Below, piece after piece: positions 16,239-23,983 of a stretch of 27,821 nucleotides of DNA (its first letter is position 1; every line of letters begins with the position of its first letter). The stretch is from an uncultured Mailhella sp. (lineage in GTDB: Bacteria > Desulfobacterota > Desulfovibrionia > Desulfovibrionales > Desulfovibrionaceae). Where the stretch lies: assembly GCA_910578585.1 (NCBI GenBank), contig CAJTRG010000020.1:1-27821 (forward strand). The letters are read 5' to 3'. A program made the translations under genes and the position numbers. The notes beneath the pieces were generated by a model that was given only the letters and a program-made list of their open reading frames with translations, ran no database searches and had not been told where the DNA came from.

Positions 16239-17116
16239 TTACCCTTTTTTTAAAATCATTTGGATTGCTGACATTGATTTATATGGATTGAATCTTTTTG
16301 TATCTTCTGAACAATCAAAAATCAAACTATTCTCTTTAATTATTGGAGCATGCTCATAGGAATATTGTCTATCTTCTGTGTTCTTATTATTCCAATAGGT
16401 TTGACAAAATATTCTTTTATATTCAGGCTCAAAAACGTCTTTTAAAAGATGAGTTGCTCCTCTATATGAATCATTTGGAAAATTTAAATTTATATCATTA
16501 AATAAAATTATTGTATTTTTATTTTCAGTTGTTAATTTTTCTTTTATTGTAAGTAAAAATTTTTAACTGTTTGTTTTGAGGTATATTTTGCAAAATCAGA
16601 AATCATATAATTGAAAAGAATGATATCTGTTTGTTTGAAATCGTAATTTTGTATAAATTGTTCTGCATTATTTAGCTGAAAAGTTATATCTTCTTGGTCA
16701 GTATTATTATTTTGTATAATTTCCCATATTGGTTGCCAGTTACTATTATTATCAATTTCTGTATAACTATAAGAACTGATAATTTTATCATTTATTAATT
16801 GATTCAGAGCAAATAATTCAGTTGCAGGTCCTGCTCCAAAGGAAAGAATGTTTGGGGTGTGATAAGAAATATTTTTAAAAAGAACTTTAAATAGGTTATA
16901 GGTTTCGCTTGCATATTTATTTGCATACATACAAACATATGTAAAAGTAGATTTTGGACATTGATAACTTGACTCATTGTCATCATAGTGTGATTTTTTT
17001 AGACAATTTTGACACTCATTGCTATAGGTCAATAATAATCCTTGAGGGCAAAAATTACTTTTTTCAAATTGTATTCTACAATTTTTTATAATTAAATCTA
17101 AAAAAATATTTTTCAT
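16239..17116 (-). pseudogene. SAM-methyltransferase-like protein, frameshifted
   Basis: The intact frame from ATG 17116 gives 190 residues and stops at 16544, but the next frame continues without a break to a stop at 16239-16241 (FLLTIKEKLTTENKNTIILF ... MSAIQMILKKG). One extra T in the A5T5 run at 16555-16564 would restore a protein of about 292 aa. Cysteines 13, 23, 35, 38, 53 and 62 suggest a metal-binding N-terminal segment. NILSFGAGPATELF (G94, G96, E100) is a class I SAM-binding motif, followed by an acidic YTEIDNN strand end. The substrate is unknown. The break may be a real mutation, a phase-variable tract or a sequencing error in a homopolymer. The gene forms an operon with DUF1848. 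Confidence 0.6.
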
Positions 17117-17136
17117 ATTTGTTCCTATTTTTTGTA

Positions 17137-17165
17137 ATACTATATAATTTAGGATTTTTTATCAA
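17137..17165 (-). promoter_or_regulatory. Candidate promoter of the methyltransferase-like/DUF1848 operon
   Basis: On the minus strand TTGATA (17160-17165) and TAGTAT (17137-17142) are spaced by 17 bp, 20 bp upstream of the ATG at 17116. The leader would be short. The remaining DNA up to 17396 is AT-rich and holds no ORF I would support. Confidence 0.5.
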
Positions 17166-17395
17166 GTTATAAATAATAATTTTTCATATAACGCTAATAG
17201 TGTAAGCGATGCAATATTGTTAATAATAAGTTATGTTAGTTAATTATTGGATGGCCAGTATTATATTAATTTCATAAAATCAGTAAAGATTTAGTTGACA
17301 TCGTAACGTATTATTGGTACAAGTGCAAAAAAACGAGTAAGTAAATAGTTTATTTATTCAAGTATGTTAAGTGTAACTTTTAAATTGATGACTAA

Positions 17396-17414
17396 AATCT
17401 CCCCCTCTCCGCCA
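17396..17414 (+). other. tRNA-Ser 3'-end remnant, probable attachment-site scar (attR)
   Basis: AATCTCCCCCTCTCCGCCA parses exactly as the end of a tRNA: T-loop end AAT, T-stem 3' strand CTCCC, acceptor 3' strand CCTCTCC, discriminator G73, and CCA. G73 and a CTCTCCGCCA end are typical of bacterial tRNA-Ser. No tRNA body precedes it: the upstream bases are AT-rich and lack the partner strands. Integrases that use tRNA genes leave the intact tRNA at one end of the element and just such a 3' copy at the other. The orientation implies that the element lies to the left, including the defence operon. The gap from 17117 to 17587 otherwise holds only the promoter and terminator listed here. Confidence 0.65.
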
Positions 17415-17457
17415 GCAGTGTTATAACTACTTATATTTATTATATAAATTTTTAGTA

Positions 17458-17511
17458 AAAACCTTGGTTGTGGGCGTGGTACGTACAAGTTGCCCAAATC
17501 AAGGTTTTTTT
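17458..17511 (+). terminator. Strong terminator, probably the original tRNA-Ser transcript end
   Basis: ACCTTG and GGGC (17461-17475) pair with GCCC and CAAGGT (17492-17505), separated by a small internal loop (GTTGT opposite AAAT), and the stem is followed by seven T residues. An apical GGTACGTAC stretch can add pairing. It starts 44 bp after the tRNA-like CCA end on the same strand, the usual place for the terminator of a tRNA gene. This supports the reading of 17396-17414 as a tRNA 3' end. Confidence 0.65.
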
Positions 17512-17587
17512 ATGTCCAATTTTCAAGCTCAAAATACCAAAGATTAGTATAAATATTAGCTAACCTATTATAATATTTAAATTTATC

Positions 17588-17812
17588 CTATTGTTTTTTA
17601 TCTTGTGTATATTCTGTACTCAGTTCTTCAGTTAGATATAAATCGCTCATGCAATGTAGATCTGAAATGCCTTCTCGAAGCAGTTTATATGTAGTAGAAT
17701 GATAGAAGAAATAGAGAGCATCATCAAAAGATAATTTATTTTCTTTTGCAAATGCAGCAATTATTCGAGTATATTTTTTTGAAGAAGAATAGGATTGGCA
17801 TTCATAGTGCAA
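17588..17812 (-). CDS. DUF3791-like small protein (toxin-antitoxin cassette)
   Basis: The 74-aa product contains IIAAFAKENKLSFDDALYFFYHSTTYKLLREGISDLHCMSDLYLTEEL (quoted in part: LSFDDALYFF, LLREGISDLHCMSDLYL), a pattern I associate with DUF3791-type partners of DUF3990 proteins. The frame has no ATG. TTG at 17812 overlaps the end of the DUF3990 gene by 11 bp and has no clear ribosome binding site, so it is probably made by translational coupling. It is likely an antitoxin or accessory subunit. It is acidic at the C-terminus except for the last KKQ. Confidence 0.6.
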   Translation of the reverse strand: MHYECQSYSSSKKYTRIIAAFAKENKLSFDDALYFFYHSTTYKLLREGISDLHCMSDLYLTEELSTEYTQDKKQ

Positions 17813-18275
17813 TACTTTTTTGAAAGATCAGATGTTTATTTATAATGGATTGATTTCTAAAACAAATTTGCATATTGGGCTTTTCGTATTGTAAACGCTT
17901 TATTGCTTCTTTTTTATCTATAAGGTTGTCATAATAAAGCTCTATTGTGTTAAATACTTTGTCGTTTGCAACTCCGCCAATAATTATATCGTATTTGCTT
18001 GTATCTTTGCCGCTTCTGCAATTGATAATAAAATCCAGCCAGCTTTCAGAATAAGATTGAAATTCCAGCGTATTATATAACGAAAAAATAGTATCATCAA
18101 TTTCATAAAAAGAAATAACGGCATTTTTATTTAGCCGTTTGAATTTATTACACCAGTTTTCAGCCTGTTCTTTTAACGGGGTAGTATAAAATCCTTTTCC
18201 GAAATCAACATTATTCCGGGAAAATGAAGTCTCAGGCTTTGGGTTTTTCGGAAAAGAGCCATGATAAAGTATCAT
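17802..18275 (-). CDS. DUF3990 protein, ADP-ribosyltransferase-like putative toxin
   Basis: The 157-aa protein begins MILYHGSFPKNPKPE and has the DUF3990 signature NNVDFGKGFYTTPLKEQAENW near residue 22-42 and the later strand SKYDIIIGGVANDKVF. H-G-S and FG-x-GFYTT are features shared with ADP-ribosyltransferase-like folds, so a toxic ADP-ribosylating activity is plausible but inferred. The ribosome binding site is AAAGGAG, seven bases before ATG. It sits between two DUF3791-type small genes, overlapping both, which is the recurrent layout of this putative toxin-antitoxin cassette. It lies just outside the tRNA scar. Confidence 0.7.
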   Translation of the reverse strand: MILYHGSFPKNPKPETSFSRNNVDFGKGFYTTPLKEQAENWCNKFKRLNKNAVISFYEIDDTIFSLYNTLEFQSYSESWLDFIINCRSGKDTSKYDIIIGGVANDKVFNTIELYYDNLIDKKEAIKRLQYEKPNMQICFRNQSIINKHLIFQKSIAL

Positions 18276-18508
18276 ATGCTTACTCCTTTCTCGGGCATGA
18301 TATTAATAATGTCGTTTATGATATAATTTTTATCTTGAGTATGCAGAATGTTGTAATTGGCCACAATATAGTGATTTAATATGTCAGATTCATAAAGTTT
18401 GTTATAGAGCTGAATTGTATCAATATGCAAAAAGTGTGCTATGTTTTCAATACAAAAAATAGCAAATTCAAGTTGATCATCGGTTTGAATAAAAGAAGAA
18501 TTATTCAT
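18272..18508 (-). CDS. DUF3791 protein, putative antitoxin
   Basis: The frame is open from ATG 18520, but the second ATG (18508) has GGAG six bases upstream, so I place the start there (78 aa, MNNSSFIQTDDQLEFAIFC). The product has the DUF3791 pattern: EFAIFCIENIAHFLHI, then LYNKLYESDIL, then YIVANYNILHTQDKNYIINDI. It is acidic and all-helical. Its TGA overlaps the ATG of the DUF3990 gene by four bases, so the two are coupled. First gene of a three-gene operon. The 158-bp gap upstream holds no convincing promoter that I can single out. Confidence 0.7.
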   Translation of the reverse strand: MNNSSFIQTDDQLEFAIFCIENIAHFLHIDTIQLYNKLYESDILNHYIVANYNILHTQDKNYIINDIINIMPEKGVSI

Positions 18509-18666
18509 ACAAAACTCCATAACAAACTCTATATGAAATTGTTATAAATAGCAAGGATGCAAATTTGGGTATCTTTTATCTTTTGGATAATTTTGTTGTT
18601 ACTCTAGTGCAAAAATATCCCAGCTAAGTTTGTGGAATAAAAAATCTTTAAATACCAGATTATTAT

Positions 18667-19596
18667 TTATCTCAATTGATAGGTAACAATTCCTTTATAA
18701 TTAATGCAGTTCATTTGTGGGTCTTGTTCCAGCCGTTTTTTGTAGTTTTCCGTATCTGTTACATTGCGTGAGGCTAAAAATGTTTCCAGCTCAAAGCTGT
18801 TCATGGGGTGGCGCTGGCAGATACTTTTTATGGCTTCATAATGGTCTGTGACGTCGCTGAAGAAACTGCCGGTGCTCAGCATATCAATGGAAATACCGGA
18901 AAGTTTTTCCACAGCTTTTTGGATTTGTTCTTTACTTGGGCATTCTGCAAAGCTTTCTGCCGGAGGACGCACAGGCGTATTGATATAGACTCGGTCGTAT
19001 TTGATTTTAGGCAGGATAGCCGCAAATTTGTCTAAAGAAGCATCATCATCGTTTATGCCAGCCAGAAGCATGATTTCAAGCCAAAGCTGTCCCTTATATT
19101 TATGGGAAAATTCAATCAATCCCCTTTGCGTATCTTCATATTTGACGGAGAAATGCGGACGGTTGATTTTTCTAAATGTTTCTTCATCATAGGCATCCAT
19201 GGAAGGAAGGACAATATCAGCGCCTAAGAGTGCATTTTGTACAGCTTCATCAGCAAGCAAAGAGCCATTAGTGATAACAGCCGCTGGCACGTCTGAAATT
19301 CTTTTTATTTCTTTGATAAGTTCATCCAAGCCGCTGTAAAGAGTGGGTTCGCCTTCACCAACAATAGAAATAACATCAAGTTTTTGCAGACTTTTTTGAT
19401 AGTGGATAAATTCATCAACTATATCCTGCACAGGCATAAAAAGTTTTCGTTCTGACTGCATATGTTTTGTTCTGCCAAGCTGACAGTAAATGCAGGAATA
19501 GGAACAAGTTCTTTCAGGAATAGGGCTCACGCCCAAAGAAATGCCCATGCGTCTTGAAGGCACAGGTCCGAATAAAAATTTATATGAATTTTCCAT
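18667..19596 (-). CDS. Radical SAM protein (COG0731-like)
   Basis: The 309-aa protein carries the radical SAM cluster motif CSYSCIYCQLG (Cys-x3-Cys-x2-Cys) near residues 32-42, after the conserved opening FLFGPVPSRRMGISLGVSP. SIVGEGEPTLYSGLDELI is the GGE-like SAM-binding region and AAVITNGSLL the next strand motif. This set matches the COG0731 group (TYW1-related Fe-S oxidoreductases), whose substrate is not known for most members. The C-terminal 80 residues are helical (FELETFLASRNVTDTENYKKRL) and may recognise the substrate. The ribosome binding site AAGGAGAG precedes ATG. It appears monocistronic and looks like ordinary chromosome, richer in G and C than the island. Confidence 0.8.
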   Translation of the reverse strand: MENSYKFLFGPVPSRRMGISLGVSPIPERTCSYSCIYCQLGRTKHMQSERKLFMPVQDIVDEFIHYQKSLQKLDVISIVGEGEPTLYSGLDELIKEIKRISDVPAAVITNGSLLADEAVQNALLGADIVLPSMDAYDEETFRKINRPHFSVKYEDTQRGLIEFSHKYKGQLWLEIMLLAGINDDDASLDKFAAILPKIKYDRVYINTPVRPPAESFAECPSKEQIQKAVEKLSGISIDMLSTGSFFSDVTDHYEAIKSICQRHPMNSFELETFLASRNVTDTENYKKRLEQDPQMNCINYKGIVTYQLR

Positions 19597-19725
19597 TTTT
19601 TCTCTCCTTGGTACTGGCTGTACAGTAGCTTTTATCCCGGCAAATGTTAAGTGTTTTCAGGAATGAAAGAGAAAATATATGATTATGAAGCGTTACATAT
19701 GATTTTTATGTGTTTTTATGGAAAG

Positions 19726-20415
19726 TTACAGCTCCGCAAGCTGGCGCAAGGCTTCAAGATCGCAAATTTCGACTTGTTTTGCACTGAATTTTGTTATCAC
19801 ATTGAGCTGTTTTAATTTTTGGATTGCGCGGGCAAGAGTTGCTCTATGCACGCCCAAGATTGTGGCAAGGTGGTCCTGACTGACGTCCAAGGGAAAGGTA
19901 TTGCTGTTATGCTGCACCTGCAGGGAAAGAAGATAACGGCAAAATCTGTTGAAAAAGGTATCTATTTGCAGGTCAGTGAGCAGGGTGGAATAGGTAAGGG
20001 TAACACGGGATAAATGTTTGATCAGGGAAATGGCAAGTTCAGGATTTTCCTGTATTGTTTTTTCTGTGAGAACGGTATCTACAGGCAGAGAATGAATAAC
20101 GCTGTCGGTAGGGCATTGATAATGTCCGGAAGTGTCGTGCAAAAGAGCCGCAGGGGCAATATTGAAAATACTGCCTTCGCCAAAGCTGATGATTGTTCTT
20201 TGCTGGCCTTTGATGTTTTCAAAAATAATCTGCACTTCACCTTTTTCAATATAAAAAATATCATATTGATTTGTTTCATTAATGGAAAGAATGGAATTGG
20301 CTTTTAAATGGAGTGTTTTTCCTTGATGAAAAAAGTCTTGGCAAATGGTGCAGGTTCCTGTAATTTTAGGAATTGCATAATGGGCAAAAGGAGGCGCTTT
20401 GTGTTTGGTATTCAT
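19726..20415 (-). CDS. Crp/Fnr-family transcriptional regulator
   Basis: The 229-aa protein has the two Crp/Fnr domains. The N-terminal cyclic-nucleotide-binding-like beta-roll includes YIEKGEVQIIFENIKGQQRTIISFGEGSIF (quoted in part: EKGEVQIIF, ISFGEGSIF). The C-terminal winged helix has the HTH VSQDHLATILGVHRATLARAIQKL (LATILGVHRAT) at about residues 178-200. Two cysteines (CTICQDF) sit near residues 22-25, too few and oddly spaced for an Fnr 4Fe-4S site, so the signal is unknown. A clear promoter and a dyad precede it. It lies next to a transporter/flavoprotein operon on the same strand but is separated from it by a terminator. It may control that operon or anaerobic respiration generally. 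Confidence 0.8.
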   Translation of the reverse strand: MNTKHKAPPFAHYAIPKITGTCTICQDFFHQGKTLHLKANSILSINETNQYDIFYIEKGEVQIIFENIKGQQRTIISFGEGSIFNIAPAALLHDTSGHYQCPTDSVIHSLPVDTVLTEKTIQENPELAISLIKHLSRVTLTYSTLLTDLQIDTFFNRFCRYLLSLQVQHNSNTFPLDVSQDHLATILGVHRATLARAIQKLKQLNVITKFSAKQVEICDLEALRQLAEL

Positions 20416-20479
20416 AAGCTGACCTGTAGGGTAATTATTAAAATAAATGATAAAGAAAAAAAATAGTTAGGTCAACTTA
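20415..20479 (-). promoter_or_regulatory. Promoter and 11-bp dyad of the Crp/Fnr regulator gene
   Basis: On the minus strand TTGACC (20470-20475) and TATCAT (20447-20452) are 17 bp apart, a good sigma70-type promoter. TAAGCTGACCT (20415-20425) and AGGTCAACTTA (20469-20479) are inverted copies matching at 10 of 11 bases. One arm covers the -35 box and the other the ribosome binding site and start codon edge. A regulator bound to both arms would repress by looping, so autoregulation is possible. The 43-bp separation is long for a single Crp-type site. Confidence 0.55.
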
Positions 20480-20487
20480 TTAAAGAA

Positions 20488-20511
20488 AAAAGGGGAAAAA
20501 ATTCCCCTTTT
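20488..20511 (-). terminator. Rho-independent terminator of the transporter operon
   Basis: AAAAGGGGAA pairs with TTCCCCTTTT around an AAAA loop. On the minus strand it is followed by a T-rich stretch. It lies 31 bp past the stop of the SLC13 transporter gene and just before the promoter of the Crp/Fnr gene. Confidence 0.75.
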
Positions 20512-20541
20512 ATCATGTTTGAAAATTAATTGTTGTTTATC

Positions 20542-21927
20542 TTACATGAGATTAATCATCTTCCAGTACGGAATTGCAACCGCAATAAGGAAAGCTCCAA
20601 CCAGCAGGATACGAACGGAAAGGGCAAAAATAACGTGACGGAGTGTAATCTTTTCCGTAATGAATATGTATAAGAAATATACTGCTTCATATGGGATGAT
20701 GTATTGGTCAAGCCCAAAGTTCAAGGCATAGAAAAGAGGGAGTGGGTTTACGCCAAGAGCATTGCCAAGTTCCCCAATTGCAGGTGTAAAGGCTGCTGTT
20801 GCTGCTAAAGGAGTGAGCAGGAAGTTGACAACAACACCGGCAACATAGGCAAAGAAAACGCTCATGGTTGCTGATGCTTCCTGCAATAATGGAACTAACG
20901 CGTCAACAGCCCACTTGTTTGCGCCAACACTGCCGCCAACAAAGCCGATAGCCATACAGCCTGTAATAAAGAACAGGAACACAACATTCAGCTTATTGAA
21001 TGATTCTGCTGTGAGAATGGAAACACCAGGTAAATAGCAGCAAAGGCTGAGTACACAGAAAAGGAATACTGGGTCAACACCAGTCCATGGTTCCAGCATA
21101 AATCCAGCAATGATGCCCATAATAATAACAAAGAGCTTGATTTCCTTTGCGGAAATAGGGCCAAGTTCAGCACGGCTTTCAGCAATAAATGCAGCTAATC
21201 TATCACTGAGAGGAAGTTGTTCCTTACCCTTTACGAGGAAAACAACAATCATGGAAACAGCATAATAAACAAGGTTAATCAGGGTGCCATGATAGCAGTA
21301 GTCCCAGAAATCAACAGTCTTGTCTGTTCCCTTGAGCATAATGTCAAAAGCCCAAATAAAGGATTCAGAAGAATGTAAATACATGAATTGAGGAGCTGCT
21401 GCAGCAAAGAAGCCTGTCAAAATAATGGCTGAAGATAAACGGGATTTTGGATCAATATTGAGTGCCTGAACAATACCGGAAGAAATTGCGCAGAAGATTA
21501 CGCATCGTGCCAAAATGGAAGGAAGAATAAGAACAAGCACAAGACCGGCAACGAAAAATCCAATGGTCAGGCCGGTAAAGCTTCCGCCTGTGTTTTTCAA
21601 ACAGAAAAGAGCTGAACGGCGAGCCAAATTACTGTCTTCCATGGCATCACCAATAATAACAGCGGCAAAAGAAATCCATGGCAAAACAGTTGCCCAGGGG
21701 CCAAATACTGTTTCAGCGTCTGCAACACCAAAAAGCATGTAGGCAAAGGTCAGCAATGCGGCAACGCCAACGGGTGGGAAGATATTTAATGCCCAAGAAA
21801 TAATGGCCGCAGAAGTCAAAGCCATATAGGTGGGAAATTCCGGAGAGACATCTTGAGGCACGAAATTATAAAGCAAAAGTGGGATTATAACAACGGTAAT
21901 CCATTTTAAATATGATAAAGCAACCAT
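20542..21927 (-). CDS. SLC13/DASS-type anion transporter
   Basis: The 461-aa protein is almost entirely hydrophobic, with roughly 11-12 membrane segments, and belongs to the ion transporter superfamily that includes SLC13 (DASS) sodium/dicarboxylate or sulfate symporters and ArsB/NhaD. The N-terminal NIFPPVGVAALLTFAYMLFGV and the repeat-related C-terminal segment PLAATAAFTPAIGELGNALGVNPLP are typical of it (TPAIGELGNALGVNP). The usual SNT sodium motif is not seen in clear form, so the coupling ion is open. The start has a GAGAGG ribosome binding site. The gene follows the flavoprotein after 99 bp containing a hairpin and shares its strand, so it probably imports the substrate of that enzyme, an organic anion of unknown identity. 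Confidence 0.75.
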   Translation of the reverse strand: MVALSYLKWITVVIIPLLLYNFVPQDVSPEFPTYMALTSAAIISWALNIFPPVGVAALLTFAYMLFGVADAETVFGPWATVLPWISFAAVIIGDAMEDSNLARRSALFCLKNTGGSFTGLTIGFFVAGLVLVLILPSILARCVIFCAISSGIVQALNIDPKSRLSSAIILTGFFAAAAPQFMYLHSSESFIWAFDIMLKGTDKTVDFWDYCYHGTLINLVYYAVSMIVVFLVKGKEQLPLSDRLAAFIAESRAELGPISAKEIKLFVIIMGIIAGFMLEPWTGVDPVFLFCVLSLCCYLPGVSILTAESFNKLNVVFLFFITGCMAIGFVGGSVGANKWAVDALVPLLQEASATMSVFFAYVAGVVVNFLLTPLAATAAFTPAIGELGNALGVNPLPLFYALNFGLDQYIIPYEAVYFLYIFITEKITLRHVIFALSVRILLVGAFLIAVAIPYWKMINLM

Positions 21928-21982
21928 AATAACCTCTCAAAAATGATGTTAAAAAATATATAAAAATTATATGCAAATTTCC

Positions 21983-22002
21983 GCAAGGCTGGAAAGCCTT
22001 GC
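21983..22002 (-). other. Intercistronic hairpin
   Basis: GCAAGGCT and AGCCTTGC form a perfect 8-bp stem around a four-base loop between the flavoprotein and transporter genes. No T-run follows on the minus strand, so it is more likely a partial attenuator or an mRNA-stabilising element that sets unequal expression of the two genes than a full terminator. Confidence 0.5.
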
Positions 22003-22026
22003 AGGAATAATCAGGAGAGTTGTATC

Positions 22027-23706
22027 TTATTTTATGCGATCACGCCAAGCATAGCATGGAGTGCCGTTTTCCTGCCAAATACGCAAAAACTTGTCGCGCA
22101 AAAGCGGGTTGGTAAAGGTGTAATCAGAACGCATATGGCGGCCGCGGCTTTCTTTGCGTTCGCGGGCAGAAACCATAAGAGCCTGTCCCAAATCCAGAAG
22201 GTTCAGAACTTCTGCCGCACGCATGAGTTCATGAGCGTCGTTAACATAGAGTTCTTGAGTCATTTTGCGGCGCAGGTCGCCAAGATATTTGATACCGGCA
22301 GTGAGCATGGAATCAGAACGTACTCTGTGTGGACCGCAGTCAGCATATTCTGTCATGATTTGCTGCAGGGCAAAGTTTGCTTCCTGCCAGCTTGCACCTG
22401 TTTTACGTTCAAAAATTTCAGTATACAGGTTCATGCGTTCCTTGCAGAAAGGCATAGCTTCAATATCTTCGCAAAGGTGTTTTTCGCTCTTGTAGTCAGC
22501 AGCATGCTGACCGGCAATAAAGCCGTAAACCGCAGCAGCACCAATATCACCGCTGATATTGCCCATCATGTCGCCGGCAGCAAAGAGGCCTTGGATATTG
22601 CTTTCGCCATTGATGTCAATTTCAATGCCGTTGGTGCAGAGGTTAGCTTCATATTGGCTGAATTCAACAGCATGTTTGCCTGGGTCAATATGTTCTTTAT
22701 CCATGTAGTCAAGAAGTGCAGTGAGGCCTTCGCATTTCATTGCCCAGCGCATGTGTTCAAGATCTTCTTTGCTCGCACCGGAGCAGTCCATGTATGCAGG
22801 GCCGCGGCCGCTCATTTTGAGGTCAGTAAAGGCAGATGCCCAAACGTCACTGGTGATGTCGCCTGTTTCAACATTTGGTTCTTTAATAAATGGTCCAATA
22901 GGTTTGCCGTCAGGGTAACGGTATACGCCTATCCAGGTTGCCTTACCGCAGCGGGCTAAGAAGCGAGGGCCTGCATGGCGGTAGGTTTTTTCCATATTGA
23001 CAAGGTATGCTCCGGCACGCCAGGCTTGAGCAATGGAGTCGCCTGTTCCCGATGGGCACATATTGGTATTGAACATTTGGCTTGGGGTTGGGTCTGTTGT
23101 AAATAAACGGCTTACATAGCCTGTTGCAGCAACAACAGCTTTTGCTTTGATCAAACGATAGCTTGGAGTATCGGTAGAAACATCAAGAGCCAGCACGCCT
23201 GTTACATGGCCGTTTTCAGATAAAATTTCAAGTGCAGGGGAGTGGTTGATAATACGCACACCGCTTTTCTTGGCTTGTTCAGTTAAGACTTTCTTTTGGT
23301 TGTGACCGTCGTATTTCAAGAAAATTTTTGGGCGTCCGGGATATGCATGGCCTTCAAAGTGGAAATCACCTGTTGGCTTCATATTGATGCCCCATTCCTG
23401 CCACATGTTGACAACTTCAGGGCTTGTTTTCAAAAAGCGCATAACCAGCGGTGTGTCGTTGCTGGTAGCGTTTTGGCTGTCCATAAATTCTTCATACACC
23501 ACGCTGATATCACCGTGTTTTTCAGGAATCCAGCAAAGGAAATGGTCGTTGCCTGTTGCGCCGGCGCCGCTGCGCTTTGTATTTGCTTTATCTAATAAAA
23601 TAACATCAGCGCCTTTATTTCCAGCAGCAATACCTGCCATAAGTCCTGCAATACCACCACCAATAATAAGAACATCGGTTTCTAATTTTTCTTTAATTGC
23701 GATCAT
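22027..23706 (-). CDS. FAD-dependent oxidoreductase, AprA/fumarate-reductase flavoprotein family
   Basis: The 559-aa protein has the dinucleotide-binding start DVLIIGGGIAGLMAG (Gly16-x-Gly18-x2-Gly21), RSGAGATGNDHF for flavin contact near residue 45, and GLFAAGDMMGNISGDIGAAAVYG near 385, the second FAD motif of the fumarate reductase/succinate dehydrogenase family. The C-terminal RKESRGRHMRSDYTF holds the conserved arginines of that family. In plan and in its pairing with a two-cluster ferredoxin it resembles adenylylsulfate reductase AprA, but it is shorter than usual AprA and lacks a signal peptide, so it is cytoplasmic. The neighbouring anion carriers suggest an organic acid substrate. I would not call it true AprA: no sulfate adenylyltransferase or qmo genes are here. 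Ribosome binding site GGAAAC. Confidence 0.75.
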   Translation of the reverse strand: MIAIKEKLETDVLIIGGGIAGLMAGIAAGNKGADVILLDKANTKRSGAGATGNDHFLCWIPEKHGDISVVYEEFMDSQNATSNDTPLVMRFLKTSPEVVNMWQEWGINMKPTGDFHFEGHAYPGRPKIFLKYDGHNQKKVLTEQAKKSGVRIINHSPALEILSENGHVTGVLALDVSTDTPSYRLIKAKAVVAATGYVSRLFTTDPTPSQMFNTNMCPSGTGDSIAQAWRAGAYLVNMEKTYRHAGPRFLARCGKATWIGVYRYPDGKPIGPFIKEPNVETGDITSDVWASAFTDLKMSGRGPAYMDCSGASKEDLEHMRWAMKCEGLTALLDYMDKEHIDPGKHAVEFSQYEANLCTNGIEIDINGESNIQGLFAAGDMMGNISGDIGAAAVYGFIAGQHAADYKSEKHLCEDIEAMPFCKERMNLYTEIFERKTGASWQEANFALQQIMTEYADCGPHRVRSDSMLTAGIKYLGDLRRKMTQELYVNDAHELMRAAEVLNLLDLGQALMVSARERKESRGRHMRSDYTFTNPLLRDKFLRIWQENGTPCYAWRDRIK

Positions 23707-23737
23707 TGTAGTTTCCTTTCTTAGCTCATGTTAAATA

Positions 23738-23983
23738 TTAGTCTTCTTTTGGACGAAGAGTAGAAGAATCAACATATAAAAGCATGTGCGTCAATGGCAG
23801 ACGAAGCTCAATAGCTTTTGCTTTGCAGTCAAGCACACAGGCATTGCAGTGCCAGCATTCATAAGGACGGCGCACAGTAGGAATTTTATCTTCTTTGATT
23901 TTGAAGGAAAATACTTGCAATGGACAAATATCTGCACAAATTCCACAGCCAATACATTTTTCTGGGTCAATTACTGGAGGCAT
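23738..23983 (-). CDS. Two-[4Fe-4S] ferredoxin, AprB-like electron-transfer subunit
   Basis: The 81-aa protein has two cluster motifs: CIGCGICADICP (Cys-x2-Cys-x2-Cys-x3-Cys-Pro) at residues 14-25 and CWHCNACVLDC at about 43-53. The arrangement with ECWHCNACVLDCKAKAIELRLPL is close to the AprB/ferredoxin subunits that feed electrons to AprA-like flavoproteins. The C-terminal tail is short (LLYVDSSTLRPKED) compared with genuine AprB, which wraps around its partner. It is the first gene of the minus-strand operon, 31 bp before the flavoprotein, with a strong ribosome binding site (AAGGAG). It probably relays electrons between the cytoplasmic pool and the FAD enzyme. Confidence 0.8.
   Translation of the reverse strand: MPPVIDPEKCIGCGICADICPLQVFSFKIKEDKIPTVRRPYECWHCNACVLDCKAKAIELRLPLTHMLLYVDSSTLRPKED

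Noticed and set aside
22135..22959. 274-codon plus-strand frame opposite the flavoprotein
   Set aside because: The minus-strand FAD flavoprotein has all family motifs through this stretch; the plus frame is low in recognisable protein features.
22027..23983. Genuine dissimilatory AprBA
   Set aside because: The flavoprotein is short, the ferredoxin tail is short, and sat, qmo and pyrophosphatase genes are absent; the similarity is to the wider family.
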